Source: a bacterium
GTDB lineage: Bacteria; Electryoneota; RPQS01
Direction: 5' to 3'
Length of the DNA stretch: 64,000 nt
NCBI GenBank assembly: GCA_016703065.1
Contig: JADJCU010000001.1
Location: forward strand, 434,001 to 498,000
This document shows positions 42,810-51,686 of the stretch, piece after piece (the stretch's first letter is position 1; every line of letters begins with the position of its first letter). The notes beneath the pieces are model-generated. The model saw nothing but the letters and a program-made list of their open reading frames with translations, was not told the DNA's origin and ran no database searches. The position numbers were made by a program, and so were the translations under genes.

Positions 42810-44361
42810 CCGTTTGGCCGCGATCGACATCGGCAGCAACAGTATTCATTTGTTGATTGCCCGTGTCGCACCGGACGCCGGCGGTTTTGTCGTGCTGGAC
42901 CGCGACAAGGATGCTGTTCGATTAGGTGCCGGAATCGGAGAGAGCGGAGAGATACGCGAGGATGCGCTCACGCGCATGATCGTTGCGCTGAAGAATTTCC
43001 GAGACCGGGCACGAGCAAGCGGCGCAACGATTCGCGCGGTGGCAACCAGCGCGGTTCGCGAAGCGAGCAATCGCGATGTGATTGTCGAGCGGGTGCGCCG
43101 CGAAGTCGGACTTACGATTGAGGTTGCATCGGGTTTTGAAGAGGCGCGGTTGACGTATTTGGCGGTGTGTCACGCCGTCGAAACCGGACAAAATACGGCG
43201 CTCATGCTGGACATCGGCGGTGGAAGCACGGAGTTTGTCGTCGGCCGTTCGGAAGAGATCCTCTTTGATGACAGCCTTAAGCTCGGTGCGGTGCGGCTGT
43301 CACGGGAATTCTTTCCGGAGGGAAAGACGGATGGCAAGGCCGTCGCTGAGTGCCGCAGGTTCTGCGCGCTTAGCCTGAGCCCGATTCGGCGCGGGCTTGC
43401 GCACCATCGTTTCCATATAGCAATCGGAAGCAGCGGAACTGCATTGTGTCTGGCGCGCATGATTGTTGAAAAACGGGGGCCCGCAGCCAGCGCCAGACTG
43501 AACCGCGTCACGTTTTCCGCGGCGGAGTTGTACGATTGTGTCGAGCGTATTCTCGCTGCAAAGACGACTGCCGGTCGCGCCAAGTTGAAGGGCGTCGACG
43601 AGGGGCGCGCTGAGATCCTCGCGGCAGGCGCGTTGATCATGGAGGCGGTGTTCCGGGAGCTGGCCCTCGAAGCGATGACAATTTCTGAGTATTCGATTCG
43701 TGAGGGTATCATACTTGATAGCATCGCGAGGCTGTACCAGACAGAGCGATTTGTTTCGCATGAAGGGCAGCGGTATCGTAGTGTGCAGAGTCTCGCGAAG
43801 CGATTTGACTATGAGCTTCCTCACTCCGAACACGTAACTCGACTGGCGCTTTCCATCTTCGATCAAACGGGCGCGTTGCATGGGTTGGGAGAGATTGAGC
43901 GCGAGCTGCTTGAAGCGGCGTCTCTCCTTCACGACATCGGTCTGTTTGTTTCACATGCTGCGCATCACAAACACTCTTATTACCTGATTCGAAATTCCCA
44001 GCTGCTCGGCTTTGCAGACTATGAACAGCAGATTGTCGCGCTGGTGGCGCGCTATCATCGAAAGAGTCCGCCGCGCAGAAATCACCTTGAGTTTATGGCC
44101 GTGCCAACCGCGCAGCAGCAAATCGTGATGAAACTTGCCGGCATCCTGCGCATTGCCGACGGCCTGGACAGAACTCACGCTTCGACGGTCAAGAACGTGG
44201 CCGTGGAAATTGGTTCATCTGATGTCGTTTTCCGGTTGACTCCTGCGGGGCGCAATACTCTGGAGTACGCCATTTGGGGCGCGGAACGGAAGCGCGACTT
44301 GTTCGAGGAGGCATTTGGCCGGCGAGTGAGGTTTGCTCAGATCGAGACGAAACAACAGTGA
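42790..44361 (+). CDS. Ppx/GppA exopolyphosphatase with C-terminal HD domain
   Basis: 523 aa. GTG start at 42790 lies within the end of the previous gene. Residues about 8-310 are the ASKHA Ppx/GppA phosphatase: AAIDIGSNSIHLLIARV, the Glu-containing VASGFEEARLTYLAV and the glycine loop LDIGGGSTEFVVG. Residues about 330-490 carry an HD hydrolase domain (HSEHVTRLALSIFDQ, LLHDIGLFVSHAAHHKHSYY, ILRIADGLDRTHAS). The two-domain form matches exopolyphosphatases/pppGpp phosphatases that shorten polyphosphate or convert pppGpp to ppGpp. Last gene of the SixA-TMK-TMK-Ppx operon, ended by a strong terminator. The pairing suggests a polyphosphate- or nucleotide-linked signalling module. Confidence 0.9.
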   Translation: MASPFPDRLAAIDIGSNSIHLLIARVAPDAGGFVVLDRDKDAVRLGAGIGESGEIREDALTRMIVALKNFRDRARASGATIRAVATSAVREASNRDVIVERVRREVGLTIEVASGFEEARLTYLAVCHAVETGQNTALMLDIGGGSTEFVVGRSEEILFDDSLKLGAVRLSREFFPEGKTDGKAVAECRRFCALSLSPIRRGLAHHRFHIAIGSSGTALCLARMIVEKRGPAASARLNRVTFSAAELYDCVERILAAKTTAGRAKLKGVDEGRAEILAAGALIMEAVFRELALEAMTISEYSIREGIILDSIARLYQTERFVSHEGQRYRSVQSLAKRFDYELPHSEHVTRLALSIFDQTGALHGLGEIERELLEAASLLHDIGLFVSHAAHHKHSYYLIRNSQLLGFADYEQQIVALVARYHRKSPPRRNHLEFMAVPTAQQQIVMKLAGILRIADGLDRTHASTVKNVAVEIGSSDVVFRLTPAGRNTLEYAIWGAERKRDLFEEAFGRRVRFAQIETKQQ

Positions 44362-44386
44362 CTGATTGATCCGTTATGCGAAGAAG

Positions 44387-44417
44387 AAAAGCCCCCGCTC
44401 ACTGAGCGGGGGCTTTT
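44387..44417. terminator. Bidirectional terminator
   Basis: AAAAGCCCCCGCTC-act-GAGCGGGGGCTTTT, a 14-bp perfect stem between convergent genes ending at 44361 (plus) and 44440 (minus). Confidence 0.92.
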
Positions 44418-44439
44418 GTATTCAGGCCTGCTGCGAATA

Positions 44440-47400
44440 TTACTTCAGCAGCACGATCTTCTGCACTGCGGTGAAGTCCGCTGCGGTCATCTTCACGAGA
44501 TACATACCCGTCGGCAGATCCGACGCAGTATAGAGGACGCGATGATTTCCGGCCGCGAGGACCGCATCCACCGGACGAGCCACTTCCTGACCCTGCACGT
44601 TGTAAATCGTGATCTGTACACGCGACTCGGTCGGAACGTCAAAGTTCAGCGATGTCGTAGCGTTGAACGGATTCGGATAATTGGCGTGCAGCGCGAACTC
44701 CGTCGGGAGTGCGCCGTGATCGTCGGCATCCAGCGATACCGTCACGGTCACGGGAATTTCATACGGGTTGCCAGTGTCATTGTGATCTACGGTGAGCGTC
44801 GCTTCGTAGTCACCCACCGGGAAGGCAGACACGTCAGCATTCACCATGATGATCATCGACTGGTTTTCATTGACTTCACCAGACGTTGAGCTTACCGTCA
44901 ACCAGGTTTGATCAGAGGTAATGTCGTAGACGACTTCGCATGTCGCGCCGGGGTTCGTGATTTCAAACGAGCCGATACCATCCTGACCAATCTGCGCAAA
45001 GATGTTCAGTGACGTGACGTCAAACGTCGCGTTCGGCTGACGCATGCTGGCGTTGCGCGTGGTCGTGCCGCCGTCATCCACGACGACGTTCGTGAATTCC
45101 TGATCACAGTAACCCTGCTTGTGAACCAACAGCGTGTACGTGCCCGGCTCAACCGACATTGAGAAGTTACCCGTCGCGTCAGTCAGCGTGAACTCGTTGA
45201 TCTCTACCACCCACACTTCGGCGTTCTGGATCGGGAGGTTCGTGCCGAACTCGCGCACGAGACCCGCCACCGCGCCGGACGGGCCTGCCCAGAAGGCGAC
45301 AGATGACTCGCTGACCGGTGCAAACGCGCCTGCAGAGTTGGCGTAGACTTCGATGGCTTCCGTACCCGTGCTGTTCTCAACACCAACCGTACAGGACGTG
45401 TTGCTCGGTGTAGCATCGGTCGGAATCGTGTTGTAGTTGTAGATGATTCCGCCGTCGGCCGTGATGATGATCTGGAAGGTGTAAACTGCGGCATCATTTG
45501 AAATGTGCGGAACGCCAACCCAACTCATGATGAAGCGATCATTCGCTGCATCCTGATAGTAGTAGAACTCGCCGCCGTCGGGCGGATACAGGTCGTCCCA
45601 GAAAATGAACATCGCGTTATTCGGTTCGGCCGCGTTGGGAATGTTCCCGTTGGTATATGCGGTCGAGGTGCTGGTGAAGGAAGCCCAGCCGTTGGAACAC
45701 ATGCGCACGCTGCTGTAAGTTTGTCCGTAGAACTCGACCGAGAAGCCAAGGTCAAACGGTCCAACATTCTGGTCGTCACCAGTGATTCCAGCAGCCGTGC
45801 CGACGCCGGTGATGTCTACCCATTCGTAGTCTTGCACTTCCCACGGGCTTACGACGGCGCCAATCGCGTCGTTCGACGGACCGGACACGTTGGGCACCTC
45901 ATCAACTGCGGAAACCGTCCACGTGTAGAACGTCTGATTGTCCGGCGGGGTGTCCGTGTAAGTCGTGACACCCGCAGCCGTTGTGCCGATCTGCGTGCCA
46001 TTGCGATAGACGCGATAGCCCGCGAGGTCAATGAGATTCGTTCCGTCCGCGTTCTGCGTCGGAGCAGCCCAGCCCAGCACCATTTGCGTCGTGCCCAGCG
46101 GATTTACAACCAATCCAGTCGGAGTGGCAGGCGCCATGTTGCACACGCCGTCGACAGAGTCACGAACCGAGTTCTGACCATCGTCGTAGTGCGCGAGCAC
46201 GGTGTAATGATAGACCGTGTTTTCGATACGGCCAAGGTCAGTGTACGTTTCGGTCGTCGGGTGTGCGATGTCGACATTGTCACGATAGACGATGTAGTAG
46301 AGAATTTCATCCAACGTGCCGCCCGGATCGCGCTCGGAGACCGTTTCGCGATTCGTGGCAACCGGAATCAACGCGCCCGTATAGTCCTTCGTCGCACGCG
46401 GTGCGAACGAAACACTTGCGACGGGCTCAACGACCTTCGCTGCCTTGCCCTTGCCAACCACGGTCTTCACTGACGCCGTCTGGTTCGCATAGGACAGGAA
46501 GTCCGCTTCATTCACGGGCTGCGACTCGGAGAGAACGCCAACCGATAACGGGCTCAATTCCATCAGGCCGCCCATGTTACCGATCACGAACGCTCGCATC
46601 ACGAGCACTTGCGGGAAGCCCGCGCTTCCCAGTTCAGTCCACGGGCCCGTATTCGCCGTGGTTGCGAAGAACGCGTTCGTCTGAGGAGCGGCGCAGAAGT
46701 CCATACCGATATCGACGCGCTGCGCGGTAACCTGACGAATTCCTACGAAGAACGAACCACTGGTGACCGTTACCGGGGTGGTCAACGCAACATCCTGCCA
46801 TTCCAGCGGATCAGCAATTGTCCAGTCCGTCACGCCGAGCGGTTCAAACGTCGGTAAGCCGGTGCCGTCGTCTTCAAACACACCATATTGCACGACGCAG
46901 CCCGGGGCAGAATTCGGCCAATGGCGCGTCTTGATGCGATTAATGGTAATCGCACCCGTTCCCTGATAGTGACCGGCGAACCAGCCAAAGGGGAACTCAC
47001 CGTTGAAACCAAGACCGTCTTCAACGCATGTCGGATCAACGTCCACACTGTCGTAGTAGATTTCGAATTCCGGCGGCGTGCCCGGTTCAAACCACGTCAG
47101 CACAATGCGATCATCGTAGTTACCGTTCGCGGCAAGGCCGGTCGGCGGAAGCGCACCGTAGAGCACGGTGACATAGTCAGTAAGATCGGATTCAACCGGC
47201 GTCGAGACATCGTTGTCGCGCGCGGAAACGGCATATTCATAGATACCGGCAACCGTGAGCGTCTGAGTGTAGTTGGAGGTCGTCGGCGAACCTTGCAGTA
47301 CCCAATCCATTTCACCCTGGAGACGGCGATAAACTGGATACACGTCAACATACGGATCGGTCGAGTTGTCCCAATCCAGCGTCACGATTCCGGTGGCATT

Positions 47401-49353
47401 TGCGACGTCGCCTTCGAGTCCCGTCGGTACCGGCGGATCAACGCGCATGAGCGTCAAGTTCACGTTCGTCGCGCCCGCATTTGTGAGCACGATGTTTGTT
47501 GAAGCAGGATGAAAACCCGCGAGATCAGCGCTGATCAGGCGATTGCCAATCAGAACCTGCGGCAGCGAATACGTGCCGTTAGCGGCGGGATGGACTGTTG
47601 GATTGCCAATTCCATTCGCGCGGACGTTCACCGAAGTCATGGTGCCGCCCTGACCGTCAAACGAAATCGTTCCGGCGACCGAAGCAAATTCCGGCTCACC
47701 GAAGCCCCACAGGATGACATCGTCGATGTACATACCCGGGTAGTTGATGATGTCATCCGAGCTGAATGCGAAACGAATAATCGGCGCCGTGCCGGCATAC
47801 GCGCCGAGGTTCACGACGTAATAAATCCACGACATGCTGGTGTGGCCGCTCCAAGCGGGCTCGCCGACCATGCATTCATTCAACGTCGAAATGGCCTGCA
47901 CGTTGTAGGCAGGAGTCACATCGGTGACAATTTCCCACGTCGCGCCGCCGTCGGTGCTGACCTTGATGTTCATACCGTCGTAGGTCAACTCAGTGTCAAA
48001 CCACATCCAGAATTCAAGTGTAGCCGCATCAGAAGCAACGGTCAGCTCTTGATTGAGATCGAGCATGTAGCACGCGTTGCTCGGGTAATTTGCGTTGAGG
48101 TACGTACCCCACACATTTACGCCACTGTGCGCAGCGGTCGGCCCGACAGCCGTCGGTGTCCCCCAGGCCCAGCCGGAATCCGCCAGGACTTCCATTTCAC
48201 CGTCGTCCGCCTCGAAATCCGAGAAATAGGACGGATTGCCGACGACAACCAGCACAGGCGCCGAAGCGCTAAAGAAAGTGGTTGCAGTCGCGCGGAGATT
48301 GAAGGTGTAGTTACCAGCCTGCAGATCATTCGCGGTGAAAGTCTCAACGCCTGCACCTACCGTGCCCAGCAACGTACCGGCATCGGCCGGCCCTTGCCAG
48401 ATTTCGATGTCGTCCGGCGTGAGCGGATTGCCATTCGTATCGGTTGTCGGATCATCCCACGTGAATGTGACGTCCGAACCGGCGACGGAGGCAGCGACGT
48501 TCGTTGGCGGGTTAGGCACACCGTCAGGCTGCGAAATCAAGATTGACATGCCCGTCACGGGCAGCGTACCAGCGCCGTTGAAGCAGATCTGAAGCGCATC
48601 CGTGCCGCCCTGATTCTCGATACCCACCGTACACTGCATGTTGCCGTAGGTACCACCTTCAGCGACCAACGCGTAGTTCAGCTGAATGTTACCATTAGGA
48701 TAGAGCACAACCTGGGCTTTGTAGCGTTCTGCGGTTGCGCCAATGTGTCCAACGGAGTCCCACGTCACGACCAAACGGTCGTTGGCGTCGTCAAAGTAAT
48801 AGTAGATTGAGTCGGCGTCGTCAGGAGTGAACGGCAGGTAAAGGTCATCCCAGAACAAATAGACCGCGCCGTTCGGTTCCGCAGTTGCAGGGATCGCCGT
48901 ATTGGTGTAGATCGTCGACGTGCTGCCAAACGTAATGTAGCCGTTTGAGCATACTCGGAATTGAGTATACGTCTGATCATAGAACGGGAACGAGAACCCA
49001 ATGTCAAACGGTCCCAGGTTTTGATCGTCGTTGGCCAACCCGGTTGGTTGTGCCGTAGCAAGTACGTCGATCCACTCATATTCGACTTCCTCAAACAGGT
49101 AGACGTCGAGCGGTCTGTTGGGCTGCCGCGGATTCTCGAAAGTGCGAGAATCAACCTGCAGAATCTGGCTGCCAAATTGTGTCTCGGCCTCAAGGGCCAA
49201 GAAACGTTCCGTCGCGGTCAACTCTTCACCGCGCGCGACCTTGTCCTTCAGTCTCAGCACGTCCGCCTCGGTCACTGCCAATGCGGACGAAACCACCACT
49301 ATCAGCATCGTAATTGCTAATAGTCCCTTCCAAATGTTTTTGCGAATCTTCAT
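44440..49353 (-). CDS. Large secreted protein with type IX secretion (Por) sorting domain
   Basis: 1,637 aa. Signal peptide 1-26 (LLAITMLIVVVSSALA). Modules in order: a jelly-roll module (about 90-290: VCSNGYITFGST, YLFWDDLYLPFTPDDADS), FN3 (to 375), a MAM-like domain (about 380-560), a carboxypeptidase-regulatory-like domain (VAGTISFDGQGGTMTSVNV), several FN3 and jelly-roll domains, a second copy of the first module (about 1225-1400: MCSNGWASFTST, FIFWDDLYPPDG), another regulatory-like domain (VAGLVREFGTNLPIQNAEVW), a BACON-like domain (about 1485-1560) and a C-terminal sorting domain (1565-1637: LHANYPNPFNATTSLNF, GQEVARPVD, LPTGMYLVKM). The sorting domain marks it as type IX cargo anchored to or released from the cell surface. 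An AAGGAG site precedes the ATG. Function beyond a surface role is unknown. Confidence 0.85.
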   Translation of the reverse strand: MKIRKNIWKGLLAITMLIVVVSSALAVTEADVLRLKDKVARGEELTATERFLALEAETQFGSQILQVDSRTFENPRQPNRPLDVYLFEEVEYEWIDVLATAQPTGLANDDQNLGPFDIGFSFPFYDQTYTQFRVCSNGYITFGSTSTIYTNTAIPATAEPNGAVYLFWDDLYLPFTPDDADSIYYYFDDANDRLVVTWDSVGHIGATAERYKAQVVLYPNGNIQLNYALVAEGGTYGNMQCTVGIENQGGTDALQICFNGAGTLPVTGMSILISQPDGVPNPPTNVAASVAGSDVTFTWDDPTTDTNGNPLTPDDIEIWQGPADAGTLLGTVGAGVETFTANDLQAGNYTFNLRATATTFFSASAPVLVVVGNPSYFSDFEADDGEMEVLADSGWAWGTPTAVGPTAAHSGVNVWGTYLNANYPSNACYMLDLNQELTVASDAATLEFWMWFDTELTYDGMNIKVSTDGGATWEIVTDVTPAYNVQAISTLNECMVGEPAWSGHTSMSWIYYVVNLGAYAGTAPIIRFAFSSDDIINYPGMYIDDVILWGFGEPEFASVAGTISFDGQGGTMTSVNVRANGIGNPTVHPAANGTYSLPQVLIGNRLISADLAGFHPASTNIVLTNAGATNVNLTLMRVDPPVPTGLEGDVANATGIVTLDWDNSTDPYVDVYPVYRRLQGEMDWVLQGSPTTSNYTQTLTVAGIYEYAVSARDNDVSTPVESDLTDYVTVLYGALPPTGLAANGNYDDRIVLTWFEPGTPPEFEIYYDSVDVDPTCVEDGLGFNGEFPFGWFAGHYQGTGAITINRIKTRHWPNSAPGCVVQYGVFEDDGTGLPTFEPLGVTDWTIADPLEWQDVALTTPVTVTSGSFFVGIRQVTAQRVDIGMDFCAAPQTNAFFATTANTGPWTELGSAGFPQVLVMRAFVIGNMGGLMELSPLSVGVLSESQPVNEADFLSYANQTASVKTVVGKGKAAKVVEPVASVSFAPRATKDYTGALIPVATNRETVSERDPGGTLDEILYYIVYRDNVDIAHPTTETYTDLGRIENTVYHYTVLAHYDDGQNSVRDSVDGVCNMAPATPTGLVVNPLGTTQMVLGWAAPTQNADGTNLIDLAGYRVYRNGTQIGTTAAGVTTYTDTPPDNQTFYTWTVSAVDEVPNVSGPSNDAIGAVVSPWEVQDYEWVDITGVGTAAGITGDDQNVGPFDLGFSVEFYGQTYSSVRMCSNGWASFTSTSTAYTNGNIPNAAEPNNAMFIFWDDLYPPDGGEFYYYQDAANDRFIMSWVGVPHISNDAAVYTFQIIITADGGIIYNYNTIPTDATPSNTSCTVGVENSTGTEAIEVYANSAGAFAPVSESSVAFWAGPSGAVAGLVREFGTNLPIQNAEVWVVEINEFTLTDATGNFSMSVEPGTYTLLVHKQGYCDQEFTNVVVDDGGTTTRNASMRQPNATFDVTSLNIFAQIGQDGIGSFEITNPGATCEVVYDITSDQTWLTVSSTSGEVNENQSMIIMVNADVSAFPVGDYEATLTVDHNDTGNPYEIPVTVTVSLDADDHGALPTEFALHANYPNPFNATTSLNFDVPTESRVQITIYNVQGQEVARPVDAVLAAGNHRVLYTASDLPTGMYLVKMTAADFTAVQKIVLLK

Positions 49354-49399
49354 TCCTTTTGCTCCTTGCAGCTTGGCTTAGACCCCTATCGATCTTTTA

Positions 49400-49428
49400 A
49401 AGTTACGGCGTATGTAATTAATTGTCAA
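49400..49428 (-). promoter_or_regulatory. Predicted sigma-70 type promoter of the type IX cargo gene
   Basis: On the minus strand TTGACA (49428-49423), 17-base spacer, TAACTT (49405-49400), 47 bases before the ATG. The rest of the 355-base gap 49354-49708 holds only the terminator at 49663-49690. Confidence 0.65.
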
Positions 49429-49662
49429 CGATGCACCTGTGTAGCATGAGTGCCCACTTTCGACGCGCAGACGTGGGGGGCTTTAATGCTGTGAAGTTCT
49501 CAGCTGTACCGTTTGCGTCAAGAATTTGTTATATATACTGTTATGAGTACTTCGGAAAGTGAGTATGTTACCATAACGGACGGTTTTCATTTCGTTCAGC
49601 TTTATTTTACTGACCTGAACTTCGGGTGCTGACAGATAAGAGGTATGCTTCGCGAAATAGAA

Positions 49663-49690
49663 AAGGGGCCGCCCGGCTGGGCGACCCCTT
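49663..49690 (-). terminator. Rho-independent terminator after the haloperoxidase-like gene
   Basis: On the minus strand AAGGGG-TC-GCCC-agcc-GGGC-GG-CCCCTT followed by TTCTATTTC, 18 bases after the stop at 49709. Confidence 0.8.
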
Positions 49691-49708
49691 GATCGACAGA
49701 CTACTCGC

Positions 49709-51088
49709 TTATGACGTCGCGCGGAACTGCAAGGCCTTGACCAATTCGCCGATGCATTCACCTTGTGAAACACCGGACTCGCAGGCTGTGCGGAAGTGAA
49801 TACCTCCATATAGGCGCGAATACGCCGCCTCCCACGCAGCCGTCTCGAAACTGCTCATCGTGCCGTCTCCTATGTAGCTGCGCGGCGGGAAATTCGCGCT
49901 ACCGGTCGTGTCCGTAAATGCGACATCTCCAAAGAAATCTTCAAGCACTTTGTAAGCAGCACCGCTTTGTGCGGAATGCCCGCTTGTGCACTCGGGAAAC
50001 GGCGGAGTCGTGAGCGGCGGGAGCCAACTCTCGCCGCCGGGAATGAGATCATTGATCGCCGTCACGGGACGAACGTAGTTGTAGTCGAACTTGCTCCGCC
50101 AACACGAAATAAACGCGTCCTGCACCGCAATACCGACTTTGCAATAGATCTCCGCCGCTTGCGCCAGATTCGCGTTCTGCGCAGTGAGGATTTGCGTCGT
50201 GATATTCTCCCAGTGGCCGGGAGGAGTCGACGTGCCGCCGCCGTCCGCCCAGAACAGCGCGATGGCGCGTTCATCGGCAACGTTGGCCTGCACGGTATTG
50301 TACACTTCCATCGTCTCGATATAGAACTGCGAAGACGGATCGGTCGAGTAGGCCGGCGGAGCAGCGGGATAGCAGTCCACGTCAATGTTATCAATCACCA
50401 GCGGACGATTTGCGCCCCAGCACGGTTCAAGCGGATTCGCCGAGAACGCCGGTGGGGTCGGCTCCCACAAGCCGGGTCCAGGATGCGCAGGCCAGTCGTA
50501 CGAACAGTTGTGGTTCGAACCATAGCCGTCCGCGTCCGCGCACGATTGAATGATCGACGCCACATACATCCCGCGAGTTTCCGAGCGTTCGAGGACAGCA
50601 GCATCGACTGTCGCGGCGTACTCGTCGTGAAGCTGCTGCTGAAGTGTTGTTGCAAGCGCGCGAACTTCTGCGGTTGCGTCGGCGAACAAATAGTCGATAA
50701 TTCGCGCCGATCCACCGTTCACAACGGACGGCCAGTGATATTCCAAGTTCGGATCTGCGGCGGGAATCTCGGGCATGCCGTTAATCTGACCGTAGAGCGA
50801 AATGTGCTCGGGCATGCCGCTCACAACGCCTTCATAGATTGTTTGCCCTAAATAGCCGTACATGCGCGACGCACGCGGCGGAGAAATCGCTCCGGCCTTC
50901 ACCATTTCGCGGCACTTCTGCACCCACGCGTTGGCGGCGTCGTCGGGATACTCTGATGTCAGCGGGTTGGCAGGCGGAGGCGGAGTATTGTCGTCGTCAT
51001 CCTTTTCACAGCCCGCAATCAGCGCGACCGATGCAAGCAAAACCGCGAACAGCATCCAACGAAATCTGTCCTTACTTACTTCCTTCAT
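49709..51088 (-). CDS. Vanadium-dependent haloperoxidase/PAP2-type lipoprotein
   Basis: 459 aa, exported: type II signal peptide with lipobox LIAGC, acylated Cys about residue 27, then EKDDDD. The C-terminal half has the vanadate/phosphate site of the haloperoxidase-PAP2 superfamily: Lys and Arg in KFDYNYVRPVTAIN, the SGH motif in FPECTSGHSAQSGAA, and Arg/His in SRLYGGIHFRTACE. The spacing and the large helical N-terminal region fit vanadium haloperoxidase-like proteins rather than small PAP2 phosphatases. Possible reactions are halide oxidation by H2O2 or phosphate ester hydrolysis; sequence alone does not decide. GGGGAG lies seven bases before ATG 51088. Terminator downstream. Transcribed on its own, 74 bases after the dCMP deaminase gene. 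Confidence 0.85.
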   Translation of the reverse strand: MKEVSKDRFRWMLFAVLLASVALIAGCEKDDDDNTPPPPANPLTSEYPDDAANAWVQKCREMVKAGAISPPRASRMYGYLGQTIYEGVVSGMPEHISLYGQINGMPEIPAADPNLEYHWPSVVNGGSARIIDYLFADATAEVRALATTLQQQLHDEYAATVDAAVLERSETRGMYVASIIQSCADADGYGSNHNCSYDWPAHPGPGLWEPTPPAFSANPLEPCWGANRPLVIDNIDVDCYPAAPPAYSTDPSSQFYIETMEVYNTVQANVADERAIALFWADGGGTSTPPGHWENITTQILTAQNANLAQAAEIYCKVGIAVQDAFISCWRSKFDYNYVRPVTAINDLIPGGESWLPPLTTPPFPECTSGHSAQSGAAYKVLEDFFGDVAFTDTTGSANFPPRSYIGDGTMSSFETAAWEAAYSRLYGGIHFRTACESGVSQGECIGELVKALQFRATS

Positions 51089-51162
51089 ACACTGTCTCCC
51101 CAGCGTGTTTGGTGTGCGGCGGGATTAGTTGCGCGAAGTCCGCCCGTTGTCGAAACCTGCCT

Positions 51163-51686
51163 CTATTTTTTCTCCGACTCGACTTCCCAGCCGTGCGGAC
51201 CGGCGAGCGGTGTGCGAAAACCGCTGACATCCAACAGCTCTACCGTGATGCCGACATTCTCGAGCACACGGCGGCTGCGATCCTCTCCGGGATAACTACC
51301 GAATACCTTGACATGTTTGATACCCGAATTTGCGATCATGCGAGCGCATATCGGACACGGAAATACGGTCACATAAATAGAAGCGCCTTCAGCCGAAACT
51401 CCATTACGCGCGCACTGCAGAAGCGCGTTCTGTTCCGCATGCAGACAGATACAAAGCTCTAATCGTTCACCTGATTTAATGCCTTCAATCTCCCGTTCAC
51501 AACCACCCAACTCCTCAGGGTGCGGATGCCCCGCCGGAGGACCGTTATACCCGGAGGCCAGAATCTGATTATTGCGCACAATCATCGCGCCGACCGCGCG
51601 CCGCAAACAGGCCGAACGCATCGACACCAGATTCACCAGATTGTAGAAGTACTCGTCCCAGGAAATGCGGTCTTTTTTTCAATCAT
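51163..51686 (-). CDS. dCMP deaminase (ComEB-like), frameshifted near the start
   Basis: Zinc-dependent deaminase making dUMP from dCMP for dTTP synthesis. Zinc and catalytic residues are intact: HAEQNALLQCARNG and the PCxxC in FPCPICARMIANSGI; STCLRR-type and GYNGPPAGHPHPEE words are also present. The plain open frame starts only at GTG 51636, which would remove the conserved N-terminus. Upstream in the same frame lie KKDRISWDEYFYNLVNLVSM, but a stop blocks access. If the T7 run at 51673-51679 (A7 on the coding strand) had one more base, translation would begin at ATG 51686 as MIEKKDRISWDEYF, giving 174 aa of normal length. A homopolymer deletion is therefore likely. The restored start overlaps the end of the membrane glycosyltransferase gene. 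Confidence 0.85.

Noticed and set aside
47509..48546. 345-codon and 322-codon antisense frames within the type IX cargo gene (47509-48546, 45505-46473)
   Set aside because: Low-complexity Arg/Val-rich translations opposite well-defined domains.
49967..50851. 294-codon antisense frame over the haloperoxidase-like gene
   Set aside because: Arg-rich shadow without ribosome site or recognisable domain.
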